Below, piece by piece: positions 41,197 to 50,700 of a stretch of 64,000 nucleotides of DNA (the first letter of the stretch is position 1; the number at the start of each line of letters is the position of its first letter). The notes below the pieces were generated by a model. That model was not told where the DNA came from. It saw only the letters and a program-made list of their open reading frames with translations, and did no database searches. The position numbers and the translations under genes were made by a program. Source of the DNA: CAJPNN01 sp041844735 (lineage in GTDB: Bacteria > Bacillota > Clostridia > Peptostreptococcales > Anaerovoracaceae); contig JBGZBP010000004.1 in NCBI GenBank assembly GCA_041844735.1, positions 13,273 through 77,272 of the forward strand. Reading direction: 5' to 3'.

Positions 41197-42837
41197 ATGA
41201 AAAAAAATGAAAGAGCACTGATGACTCCGGAGGGAACAAAGGATTATATGTTCTCACAAACAAAGAAAATAAGAGACATAGAAGATAAATTGAAGCAAGT
41301 TTTTGAGAGTGCGGGATATGGCGAAGTAATGACACCGGGCATAGAATTCTTTGACGTTTTTTCGGAAAATGAAAGCAGGTTTAATCAGGAGAATTTGTAT
41401 AAAACGGAAGACGGCAAAGGGAAAATACTGGTTATGAGACCGGATTCGACTATACCTATAGCAAGAATGATTTCGGCGAGAGCGGGAGTGTGTGATTTGC
41501 CGCTTAAAATATACTATAATCAGCCTGTGTATAGACATGAAATGGCGCTAAAGGGCAGAACGAATGAAATAATGCAGATGGGTGTCGAGAAGATAGATGT
41601 TGATGCCGGCAAGTCCGAGGCGGAGGTGTTGAAACTTGCAGTAGATGTGATGAAAAGTGCAGGGCTTTCGGATTACAGATTGGAAATAGGCGATATAGAG
41701 ATTTTCAATAAACTCTTGGATAAAATCGGTGCTGATAATGTAGAGAGAGACAATATTTATTCGCTCGTATTATCAAAAAACTATGCCGCACTAAAAGATG
41801 AGCTTGAGAAATTTGATGATAAAAAGGGTGCGAATATTGTGATGAATTTGCCGAGAATGTTCGGGGGGATGGAAGTTCTTGAGGAAATGGAGAAGCTGCT
41901 GAACGACTATGATAAGACCTTATTGGATAGAATCGAGTATTTACGAGGTCTACAGGAAAGCTTGGCAGAGGACGGATATGGAGAACATGTCTACATGGAC
42001 TTGGGACTGGTAAACAAGGTAAACTACTACACAGGCTTGATTTTTAACGGATATGCAGCTAACGTAGGGGAACCTGTAATCTCCGGAGGAAGATATGACA
42101 GACTGTACAGAAGTATGGGAGAAAATGTATGTGCTGTAGGTTTTGCAGTGAATACCGACAAATTGCTTGCAGCCTCGATTAATAAGAACAGCAATGCCGA
42201 TAATAAAAATAAGGTTTTAAGAATAGCGCTTACGAAAGGGCGCCTGGAAAAGCAAGTTACGCAGATGTTGGAAAAGGCAGGGTATGATGTAAGCTCCTTG
42301 CTTGAAAAAGGCAGAAAACTTCTATTGCCGATAGGCGATGGGAGCCTTGAAGTAGTACTTGCGAAGGCTCCGGATGTAATAACATATGTTGAACATGGGG
42401 TTTGTGATCTTGGGGTTGTAGGCAAGGACACCATAGTGGAAAACGGAGGCACGTTCTACGAGATTATGGATTTGGGAGTAGGCAAGTGCGACTTCGCACT
42501 CGCAACCGAGAAAGGCAAGGATTTTTATGCAGGATATAATACGAAACGTATTGCAACAAAATATCCTAACGTGGCAAAAAAATACTTTAACGATAAGGGC
42601 ATTGATGTTGAGATTATAAAAATAGAGGGCTCGGTGGAGTTGGCACCGCTGCTGTCACTGGCAGATGCCATAGTTGATATAGTCGAAACGGGAACCACCT
42701 TGAGGGAAAATGGGCTGGAAGTTAAGGAATACATAAGAGATATTTCAGCGAGAGTGATAGTAAATATAGCAAGCATGAAAATGAGAAAAGATGAGGTCCA
42801 CGATCTTCTCGAAAACTTGGAAAAGGGAATGAGATAA
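41197..42837 (+). CDS. hisZG: HisZ-HisG fusion: ATP phosphoribosyltransferase with its regulatory subunit
   Basis: A 546-residue protein with two enzymes' worth of sequence. Residues about 1-328 are HisZ, the histidyl-tRNA-synthetase-like regulatory chain (TPEGTKDYMF start, MRPDSTIPIARM and SGGRYDRLYRSMG segments). A short Asn/Lys-rich linker follows. Residues 339-546 are short-form HisG (RIALTKGRLEKQ, GVVGKDTIVENG, DIVETGTTLRENGL), which starts histidine synthesis from ATP and PRPP. The two are normally separate proteins. ATG 41197 has AAGAGG upstream; an earlier TTG would fall inside the promoter. First gene of the his operon. Confidence 0.92.
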   Translation: MKKNERALMTPEGTKDYMFSQTKKIRDIEDKLKQVFESAGYGEVMTPGIEFFDVFSENESRFNQENLYKTEDGKGKILVMRPDSTIPIARMISARAGVCDLPLKIYYNQPVYRHEMALKGRTNEIMQMGVEKIDVDAGKSEAEVLKLAVDVMKSAGLSDYRLEIGDIEIFNKLLDKIGADNVERDNIYSLVLSKNYAALKDELEKFDDKKGANIVMNLPRMFGGMEVLEEMEKLLNDYDKTLLDRIEYLRGLQESLAEDGYGEHVYMDLGLVNKVNYYTGLIFNGYAANVGEPVISGGRYDRLYRSMGENVCAVGFAVNTDKLLAASINKNSNADNKNKVLRIALTKGRLEKQVTQMLEKAGYDVSSLLEKGRKLLLPIGDGSLEVVLAKAPDVITYVEHGVCDLGVVGKDTIVENGGTFYEIMDLGVGKCDFALATEKGKDFYAGYNTKRIATKYPNVAKKYFNDKGIDVEIIKIEGSVELAPLLSLADAIVDIVETGTTLRENGLEVKEYIRDISARVIVNIASMKMRKDEVHDLLENLEKGMR

Positions 42838-42839
42838 TT

Positions 42840-44138
42840 ATGAAGATTTATAACGGAATAAAAGAGGCGCAGGAGTTTTTAAAGAAAATTCTAAGCGGCA
42901 GAAGCAGCACGGATGAGGGGATAATAGGCACTGTAAGGAGTATTGTGGATGACGTTAAATTCAGTGGAGACGAGGCTGTCAGAAAGTATACCGAAAAATT
43001 CGACGCTAGATTTCCGGAGAAGCTGATTTGGGATAGAAATGATATGAAAGCAGCTTATGACAAGGCGGACAAGGGTTTGAAAACAGCCTTGGAAAGGGCT
43101 AAAGAAAACATTTGGCAGTATCATATTAAGCAAAAAACCGAAGGGTACGAAATAAGGAAAGACTCGGGAGTGGTGCTGGGTCAGGCGATACGAGGATTAT
43201 CAAGGGTGGCAGTGTATGTTCCCGGGGGTAAAGCGGCTTATCCGTCGACAGTACTTATGAATACGATTCCTGCTAAAATTGCGGAAGTGGAAGAAATAAT
43301 AATGATTACTCCTGCGACGTCAGAGGGAAAGGCTAATGAAGATATTTTGACGGCAGGATATATTGCCGGGGTGGACAAAGTTTATTTGATAGGCGGAGCA
43401 CAGGCGGTGGCAGCTGTAGCTTTCGGAACGGAAAGTGTACCGAAAGTTGATAAGGTGGTAGGGCCGGGCAACGCATTCGTGGCAGAGGCAAAAAGGATGC
43501 TCTACGGGGTCATTGATATAGACATGATAGCAGGACCGAGTGAAATACTTGTGCTGGCGGACGATAATGCAAATCCCGACTATATTGCAGCGGATTTGCT
43601 GAGTCAGGCGGAGCATGATGCGAATGCCGCAGCAATTTTGTTGACAGACAGTATAGAGCAGGCAAACAATGTGTCGCGGGCTGTCAAAAAACAAATGGGG
43701 ACATCGGAGAGAAACACGATTATAGAAGAAAGCATCAACACATTCGGAGGGATAATAGTATGTGAAGATATAGCGGAGATGCTGGACCTGGCAAATGAAA
43801 TCGCACCTGAACACTTGGAGATTATGCTTGATAATCCTATACAGTATCTTGATAGAATAAAAAATGCAGGAGCTGTTTTCTTAGGCGAATATTCGCCGGA
43901 ACCTCTGGGGGATTATTTTTCAGGGACAAATCATGTATTGCCGACCGGGGGGACCGCTCGTTTCGCATCTCCTCTGGGCGTGGACGACTTTATCAAAAAA
44001 ATGGAGTATACATATTATACAAAAGAGCAGCTGGAAAAAGACAGTTTCTATATAGAAAGTATTGCTGATAAAGAGGGGCTTTTTGCACATAAGGCGGCAA
44101 TAACCATTCGTAAAGCACAGGCGGAACAGGAGGTATGA
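42840..44138 (+). CDS. hisD: Histidinol dehydrogenase
   Basis: A 432-residue Zn- and NAD-dependent enzyme that oxidises histidinol to histidine in the last two steps. The YVPGGKAAYPSTVLMN and GPSEILVLAD segments, the metal-ligand segment LLSQAEHD, the catalytic PEHLE region and the C-terminal GTNHVLPTGGTARF motif are present. It starts 2 bases after hisZG with only a weak ribosome site, suggesting coupled translation. Confidence 0.96.
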   Translation: MKIYNGIKEAQEFLKKILSGRSSTDEGIIGTVRSIVDDVKFSGDEAVRKYTEKFDARFPEKLIWDRNDMKAAYDKADKGLKTALERAKENIWQYHIKQKTEGYEIRKDSGVVLGQAIRGLSRVAVYVPGGKAAYPSTVLMNTIPAKIAEVEEIIMITPATSEGKANEDILTAGYIAGVDKVYLIGGAQAVAAVAFGTESVPKVDKVVGPGNAFVAEAKRMLYGVIDIDMIAGPSEILVLADDNANPDYIAADLLSQAEHDANAAAILLTDSIEQANNVSRAVKKQMGTSERNTIIEESINTFGGIIVCEDIAEMLDLANEIAPEHLEIMLDNPIQYLDRIKNAGAVFLGEYSPEPLGDYFSGTNHVLPTGGTARFASPLGVDDFIKKMEYTYYTKEQLEKDSFYIESIADKEGLFAHKAAITIRKAQAEQEV

Positions 44139-44140
44139 CA

Positions 44141-44725
44141 ATGCTGAGAAAATCGATTATAAGCAGAAAGACGAAAGAAACGGACATAGATTTAAAAATA
44201 AACTTGGACGGTAGCGGTATAAGTAATATTGAAACCGGCATCGGATATTTTAATCACATGTTGTGTGCTTTTGCAGTACATGCAGGAGTGGATCTTGATG
44301 TTAAGGCTACAGGAGATTTGGATGTGGACACGCATCACACTGTTGAGGATGTAGGCATAGTTTTGGGGCAGGCAATTAAGAGAGCGCTGCAGGAATCCGG
44401 GAGCATAGAACGATATGGCAGTTTCTTTTGCCCGATGGATGAAGCACTTGCGTCATGCCACATGGATATAAGCGGAAGAGCCTTTCAAGTTTTTGATGGG
44501 GAATTTGAACACCAGTATTGCGGGAGCATGGAGACGCAGATGGTTGAAGAATTTTTCAGGGCGGTGAGCACGAACGCAGGAATCACGTTACATCTTAAAG
44601 TGCTTTACGGAAAAAATGATCACCACAAAATAGAAGCATTATTTAAGGCTTTTGCACACGCTTTTAAAATTGCAAAAAAGCTTAGAGAAAACGGAGAAAT
44701 TTTGTCTTCAAAGGGAGTGCTGTAA
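44141..44725 (+). CDS. hisB: Imidazoleglycerol-phosphate dehydratase
   Basis: A 194-residue monofunctional dehydratase that turns IGP into imidazole-acetol phosphate. The metal-binding FNHML and DTHHTVEDVGI segments and a second HHKIEA segment are present. It lacks the HAD phosphatase domain of bifunctional HisB, so histidinol-phosphate phosphatase must come from another gene. ATG 44141 is 7 bases from GGAGG; the in-frame ATG at 44135 is too close. The site lies inside the end of hisD. Confidence 0.95.
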   Translation: MLRKSIISRKTKETDIDLKINLDGSGISNIETGIGYFNHMLCAFAVHAGVDLDVKATGDLDVDTHHTVEDVGIVLGQAIKRALQESGSIERYGSFFCPMDEALASCHMDISGRAFQVFDGEFEHQYCGSMETQMVEEFFRAVSTNAGITLHLKVLYGKNDHHKIEALFKAFAHAFKIAKKLRENGEILSSKGVL

Positions 44726-45330
44726 TGATAGGTATAATCGATTATGGTGTAGGGAACCTTTTCAGCATTAAAAATGCCTTGGATTATCTGTCAGTAGATT
44801 CGAGTATAATAAGGACGGAGAACGAGATTAAGGAGGCGGACAGACTTATACTTCCCGGTGTGGGGGCTTTCCCCGATGCAATGAAAATTTTAAAAGAAAG
44901 CGGATTGGATGATATTATCAGAAGTCAGGCAAAAGAAAAATATATAATGGGAATATGTCTAGGCATGCAACTTTTGTTTGAAAAAAGTTATGAATATGGC
45001 GAGACGGATGGACTCGGACTGATAGAGGGAAGAGTTGAAATGCTTAAAGAGAAATCTGACATAAAAATACCGCATATAGGATGGTGTAAAACGTATAAAA
45101 TGAGTGAGACTTGCCCGATTACAAGAGGTGTGGAAGATGGAGAATATTTTTATTTCGTGCATTCCTATAAGGCGGTTATGCGAGATGAGAATATAGGGCT
45201 GTATGGCTACTATGGGCAGAAGATACCGGGACTTGTTTGGAAAGACAATGTGTTCGGCTGTCAGTTTCATCCTGAAAAAAGCGGAGAAGCAGGAATCAGG
45301 ATATTACAAAAATTTGCGGAAATTAAATGA
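44725..45330 (+). CDS. hisH: Imidazole glycerol phosphate synthase, glutaminase subunit
   Basis: A 201-residue class I glutaminase that feeds ammonia to HisF. The nucleophile Cys is in GICLGMQLLFE and the His/Glu pair in QFHPEKSGEAG. The gene overlaps the hisB stop by one base (TAATG), with GGGAG upstream. HisF follows 27 bp later, where many operons carry hisA. Confidence 0.96.
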   Translation: MIGIIDYGVGNLFSIKNALDYLSVDSSIIRTENEIKEADRLILPGVGAFPDAMKILKESGLDDIIRSQAKEKYIMGICLGMQLLFEKSYEYGETDGLGLIEGRVEMLKEKSDIKIPHIGWCKTYKMSETCPITRGVEDGEYFYFVHSYKAVMRDENIGLYGYYGQKIPGLVWKDNVFGCQFHPEKSGEAGIRILQKFAEIK

Positions 45331-45357
45331 TGCAGCACTAAGCGGGAGGTGAATAGA

Positions 45358-46116
45358 GTGCCTACAAAGAGGATAATACCATGCCTTGACGTAAAAGAGG
45401 GAAAAGTGGTAAAAGGCATAAATTTTCTTGATTTGAAAGATGTCGGAGACGCCACTCAATGTGCGATAGAATATAATAAGCAATTGGCAGATGAAATCGT
45501 GTTTTTGGATATCACAGCTACACACGAGGGAAGAGATACCATGGTGGATGTGGTGAAAAATACAGCGAAAAACGTTTTTGTTCCGCTGACGGTAGGCGGA
45601 GGAATAAGGAGCATTGAGGATTTCAGAACTCTTTTACTTTCAGGGTCGGACAAGGTATCTGTGAATTCTGCTGCCGTAAAAAATCCCATGTTGATTCAAG
45701 AGGCAGCGAAAAAATTCGGAAATCAGTGCGTGGTACTGGCTATAGATGCCAAGCAGAGACCTGATATGGGATATTCAGTATATGTTAACGGTGGCAGAGT
45801 GGACACCGGAATGGATCTTGTCGACTGGGTAAAAAAAGGGGTGAGCCTGGGAGCAGGAGAAATCTTATTGACATCTATGGATGCGGACGGAACGAAGAAC
45901 GGCTTCGATTTGGATATGTTAAACACCGTTTTAAGAGAGGTGAATGTGCCTGTAATTGCATCCGGCGGATGCGGCAAAATGGAAGATTTTCTTGAGGTGT
46001 TTAAGAAAACCGGGGCGGATGCGGCTCTTGCAGCGTCAGTTTTTCACTATGGTGAAATGACAGTAACAGACGTAAAAAAATATTTAAGGAATAATGGAAT
46101 AGAAGTCAGACTTTAG
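45358..46116 (+). CDS. hisF: Imidazole glycerol phosphate synthase, cyclase subunit
   Basis: A 252-residue TIM barrel that makes IGP and releases AICAR. RIIPCLDVKEGKVVKGINF at the N-terminus carries the first catalytic Asp (in CLDV). The second catalytic Asp is in the LLTSMDADGTKNG segment, and the phosphate loops VGGGIRS and ASGGCGK are intact. The CLDV and TSMDADG forms identify HisF rather than the related HisA. GTG 45358 is 8 bases from GGGAGG; GTG 45349 overlaps that site. Confidence 0.96.
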   Translation: MPTKRIIPCLDVKEGKVVKGINFLDLKDVGDATQCAIEYNKQLADEIVFLDITATHEGRDTMVDVVKNTAKNVFVPLTVGGGIRSIEDFRTLLLSGSDKVSVNSAAVKNPMLIQEAAKKFGNQCVVLAIDAKQRPDMGYSVYVNGGRVDTGMDLVDWVKKGVSLGAGEILLTSMDADGTKNGFDLDMLNTVLREVNVPVIASGGCGKMEDFLEVFKKTGADAALAASVFHYGEMTVTDVKKYLRNNGIEVRL

Positions 46117-46169
46117 CGAGATATGAAAGGAGGGGCGAAGTGTTTTGAGGCACTTGGCATGTTGATAAA

Positions 46170-46853
46170 ATGGGAGTAATAGAGCAGAACAGAGAACTTT
46201 CCGAAGATATAGGTTTATACTTTACAAAACAGGAATTGGTGCCGGCTATAGTGCAGGATGTTGAAACAGGAGATGTTTTGATGTTGGCATATATGAATGA
46301 GGAAAGCCTGCAAAAAACACTGGAAACAGGGTACACATGGTTTTACAGCAGATCCAGAAGGCAGTTATGGAATAAGGGAGAAACTTCCGGGCATGTGCAA
46401 AGAGTTGTAAGCATTACACCGGATTGCGACAATGATACATTTCTTGTGAAAGTCGAGCAGACAGGACCTGCATGTCATACAGGAAACAGAACATGTTTCT
46501 ATAAGGAAGATGATATTTTGACTCGTCTTTACGATACCGTTGCAGATAGAAGAAAAAACCCTCAAGAGGGTTCGTATACGTGCTACCTGTTTGAAAAAGG
46601 TCTCGATAAAATATTAAAGAAATGCGGTGAAGAGTGCACGGAGATGGTAATCGCTGCAAAGGAATATCAAAAGACTGCCGATAAGGACGATAAAAGTGAT
46701 TTGGAGAATGAGATTTGCGATTTGATTTATCATACGATGGTAATGATGCAAGAATCGAACATAGCAATTGGAGATATATATTATATATTGGAGCAGAGGA
46801 GTAAAAAAATCGGAAATAAAAAAGAGATGAAGACAGTAGACAGGAATAGCTGA
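46170..46853 (+). CDS. hisIE: Bifunctional PRA-CH/PRA-PH (HisIE)
   Basis: A 227-residue fusion of phosphoribosyl-AMP cyclohydrolase (HisI, about 1-120) and phosphoribosyl-ATP pyrophosphatase (HisE, about 125-215). HisI shows SRRQLWNKGETSGH and the Zn-binding CDND, ACHTG and TCFY parts. HisE shows GSYTCYLFEKG and the EECTEMVIAAKE helix. The first possible start in frame is ATG 46170, since a stop codon lies 22 bases upstream; its ribosome site is poor, although AAGGAGGGG occurs 32-40 bases earlier. Last gene of the his operon. Confidence 0.95.
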   Translation: MGVIEQNRELSEDIGLYFTKQELVPAIVQDVETGDVLMLAYMNEESLQKTLETGYTWFYSRSRRQLWNKGETSGHVQRVVSITPDCDNDTFLVKVEQTGPACHTGNRTCFYKEDDILTRLYDTVADRRKNPQEGSYTCYLFEKGLDKILKKCGEECTEMVIAAKEYQKTADKDDKSDLENEICDLIYHTMVMMQESNIAIGDIYYILEQRSKKIGNKKEMKTVDRNS

Positions 46854-46874
46854 TATAGAGAAGCAAGATAGTTA

Positions 46875-46910
46875 AAACCCTTTCATGAAATTTCATGGAA
46901 GGTTTTTTTA
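46875..46910 (+). terminator. Rho-independent terminator of the his operon
   Basis: An imperfect stem (46875-46888 with 46895-46906, one bulge) and a run of seven T, 21 bp after hisIE. Confidence 0.82.
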
Positions 46911-46914
46911 TGCT

Positions 46915-46943
46915 TGACAACTGGGTGCCACAGCCCTATAATG
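46915..46943 (+). promoter_or_regulatory. Consensus promoter of the SLH/secreted-protein operon
   Basis: TTGACA (46915-46920), 17-bp spacer, TATAAT (46938-46943): an exact sigma-A consensus starting 5 bases after the his terminator. It predicts strong constitutive expression of the two genes that follow. Confidence 0.85.
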
Positions 46944-46985
46944 GAAATATATACCATAAGAGTAAGGTGACAGGGAGGTAAGAAA

Positions 46986-47693
46986 ATGTATAAGTTAAAA
47001 TTAAAAAGAAGCGGTAGAACAGCATTGTTTATGGCATTTATTTTTATTTTTGCATCAGCATTTGAAATGCTTGGGGTTACCGTGAATTCGTATGCGGATG
47101 AGGTCGTTCCTAAAAATGATTTGAAACCTTTTACTGACTTGAAAAAAGGACATTGGGCAGAGCGTGATATATATAATGCATATAGCGCACATGCCATGAG
47201 GGGCTATCCCGACGGGACATGCAGACCTGACCAATTGGTAAGAAATGATGAACTGATAAAATTTATGATAGATGTATGTTACGTTTATTTTCCGGGCAAA
47301 GCACTTATCAAAGAGAAAGGATGGTTTTTACCATACTTTGAAAAGGGGATGGAAAAGGGAGTTTTGCCGGAAGAGATAACCAAGAAAGAAATGTGGGACA
47401 AGCCTGCAACAAGAAGAAGTATGGTCATAATTTTAGGCAGACAATATGGAAAGCTGGAAATGAATGAAGAAAACAAGAAAAAGTTTGATGAAATAAGATC
47501 GAAGATAAAGGATTTAAAAGAAGGAGACCCTGAGGAAATGGCGACTTTGCGCTCCTATGACATAGGGATAATTAAGGGTAATGAAAAAGGCGAAGTGAAT
47601 CTTGACGGAAATATAACGAGAGCGGAAATGGCAGTAGTATTAAACCGCATTATAGATACAGGCAAGTTTTGGAGAGCCAAAGAAAATTGGTAA
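46986..47693 (+). CDS. Small SLH-domain surface protein
   Basis: A 235-residue exported protein made of a signal peptide (cut near SYADE) and three SLH-like repeats. The first is clear (FTDLKKGHWAERDI to RNDELIKFM), the second weak, and the third ends with ITRAEMAVVLNRI. SLH domains bind pyruvylated wall polymers. With almost nothing but SLH repeats it may act as an anchor or adaptor. It shares a strong promoter with the 1403-residue secreted protein 20 bp downstream, which has no SLH domain of its own. Confidence 0.85.
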   Translation: MYKLKLKRSGRTALFMAFIFIFASAFEMLGVTVNSYADEVVPKNDLKPFTDLKKGHWAERDIYNAYSAHAMRGYPDGTCRPDQLVRNDELIKFMIDVCYVYFPGKALIKEKGWFLPYFEKGMEKGVLPEEITKKEMWDKPATRRSMVIILGRQYGKLEMNEENKKKFDEIRSKIKDLKEGDPEEMATLRSYDIGIIKGNEKGEVNLDGNITRAEMAVVLNRIIDTGKFWRAKENW

Positions 47694-47713
47694 AGAGGTA
47701 AAGAAAACAGATT

Positions 47714-50700
47714 ATGCAAAAAAGACTGTTAACATCAGGGTGCGTGCTGATATTGACAGTTTGTATGCTCATGTTGACAAGTTTAAACGCATATGGGCAG
47801 ATAGGTAGCAAAGATAGTAGCAAAGATGAAGGTTATGTGACAAGACATAAACTGATTACAGCAGTTATTTTCATATGGGGTTCTAAAAATAATCAAGGAT
47901 TATGGAATTGGAAACCATTGAAACCGAATGATGTGTATGTGAGAGAAACTTCCACAAAATTAGGTAAGGGTGCTAAGGATGTGGAGTTTTTACCTTACAC
48001 ATACGGGATAACGGATTTGGGCAAGCTGGAAAATATAGAGGGAGCATATTTGCATACTGATGTATATGATGACAGATACGGCAGATTTTCGGCGTCAGGA
48101 ATACAAGGAGAACTGACAGGCGGAGTCAGCGAAGATGGGGAAGTTTCATACAGGTACCAATGTGTTCTTTCGCCGCAAAAAGACATATATGATTTGTCTG
48201 AGAAACAGAGCACGAAAGAGGGACTTCAGGAGACGATGAAGCTTCTTGAGGGGAATAGAGACCTGAGAGAGTATTTGGAGCTTATAGAAAAACATCAGGA
48301 TGTTCAGGGTTACATGTATTTTATGCCATATATAATAAAGTATAAAATAAAGCCTGAAAAAGAAGAACGGAAGCAGCAGGAGGAAAAGCCCGAACTTGAA
48401 GGAGAGGCAAGACTGGTGCTCCCAAAGATTGCATATGCGGGGCAGACTGTTACTGCTTTAGACAGATCTATATTTAAGGTGAACAAAAAGACATACAGTG
48501 CGGATATGTTTTATTCGCTGGGATATGGAAGCGCAAAGATGAATGCATCAGGGCAAAACAAGGTAGTGCTTAGGGATAGAGTCCGGACGAAATTTATTTT
48601 TGAAAATCCCGGTAGAGAATATGTTGACTTGAATGTAGAACAGTATGACGGTAGGAGATACAAAGACAAAAAGCATATAGATATTCGACCGACTCCTTTT
48701 GTTGAGGGGTTTCTTTCGGGTGCAAAAAAACAAAATAGAGCATTGAGTATGAGAATCGTTGCTCATACCGCTATAGATTCACCGCTTGAAAGCATGGAGG
48801 TAATTGTCGAAAATCTTGATAACGGAGAGAAGATAAAAAAGAAATTCAAAGGAGATGCTATCGAGCAGGGAAAAAACACAAAGCATATAAAGATGCGTAA
48901 TATGGAGTTGCTTGAGAAATCGTTTGATGGCAGTACGACGACTTTTGATTTTAAATTTTTAAGTAAGCCGGAAGTTGTTGGAATCAATAATATAGCTAAT
49001 TATAGATATACGATATATGCTAAGGATGTTAACGGAAAAAGTCATACGGAATCCGTACAGTTTGTAATTAAACCGGATTTACCGCCCGTTGCTAGAATTA
49101 AAGGAAATGAAACATATTTTAGAAGTCAGGGCGGCGGAGATGCGAAAATAATGCTTGAAGATGCGGGGGCATCGGATGACGGGGATCAGACGGAACGCAG
49201 CTGGAGTATGGATAACGGTATGACCGGAATTGAAAATCTCAGTTTCGGAACCAACCAAAAAGTGGCAATTAAAAGAAACAAAGTAGGCAGAGCGTCCGTG
49301 AAACTGGTAGTTAAGGACAAGTGGCAGGATGAAACGCTTGAGGAGTATATAAGCCCGAGTGACATTTTAAGCGCAGAGGCTACAAAAGAAATTGAAGTCG
49401 ATAATAAGGCTCCAAGAGTAGGGTTGCAACCGGTTAAGCTTGAGAGAAAAAATCTTCTTGTTTTGGCAGACTCGCAGGATGAGAGCGAAAAAGTGTCCGC
49501 CTATAAAAATAAATTCGCAGATATAATGAGCGAATATGGAATAGAGACTGCGATAAATGTAATGCGTGTGTTTGAGGGGGCGGTTAACAATATGCTCCGG
49601 CAGGATACCGACGGACCTGATGAGGACTCGGTGAAGAAACAGGATGTAAAAAATTTGGATGCACAGAGTATTGTGCCGTATGGTAAGGAAGGGCTGGACT
49701 ACGGCATTGAACGGGGCAGCTCAATGATTGACAGAAGAACGATATATACTGTGAAATATTCATGGAGCGGAACGGGTGTCGGTCATAAAGCACATGGACC
49801 TGTTGTTCTGACAGCTATGGAGCCGGCGACTAAAAAAATCAGGTTTACATATACTGTACGTGATGGATTGCCGTTCGCACTCGGTCAAGATAATGAGGAT
49901 GAGATGCTTTATCTGATTTATCGTGGAGATAACAAGACGACACGAGATAGAACTGTTTTGATTAATAAAGAAAACGGCCAGAAACTGGGAGAAGTGCCGC
50001 ACAGTTTGGGAGAATTGAGTTATGGCAATTGGAAATACATATACACGGTTTCAAGAAAGAATTTAATGCAGATAAATAAGCAGAACGGTGAGATGAACAT
50101 TCTTGATACGGATGTAGACTCAATTCATCCGGTGAGAGGAACACTGCAATATGTAAAGACGGAGAATGGAGAAAGGTATAGGTGTATCTTATATAAAGAT
50201 ACAGGGAATATTACCAAGCAAAAAATCGTGGTAGGCGGGCCTGTAGAAAGTGGCGGCAGCCTCGGTAATAAGTACGGATTCAGGAATTATGAAATAGAAA
50301 ATTTGAAAGAAAAATTAAATAAGCACCCTTATCAAATCGAAAAGAGTGAAATAGATGCGGATGGGAAAGTTTTCATGCAGATATCCGTACCGGGATGGCA
50401 AGAAAGATATCTGATTATGGCAGAGGATAATAACATTGCTACACCTATTGATATGTATTATGGAGACAGTGCCAATTTTTCTCCGGCAACGGACGAAAGC
50501 GGAGCGGTTCGCTATGTTGCAACTATGGTTTTTTATGATGATAGAAGCAAGATGGGTATTACAAACGTAGATACCGGAATGCCGTCAGCAAAAGTGAGGG
50601 GACACGAAAAATTCCCGAAAATGGATATTAACAATTGTATGGGAATAGTCGTCAAGGGCAAGCCATATTTCATGTATGGGGCGTATTTGATGTTTTCCGA

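Noticed and set aside
46159..46179. Six-codon ORF (MLIKWE) overlapping the hisIE start
   Set aside because: Too short, and no ribosome site at a suitable distance; it contains no His codons, so it is not a his attenuator peptide.
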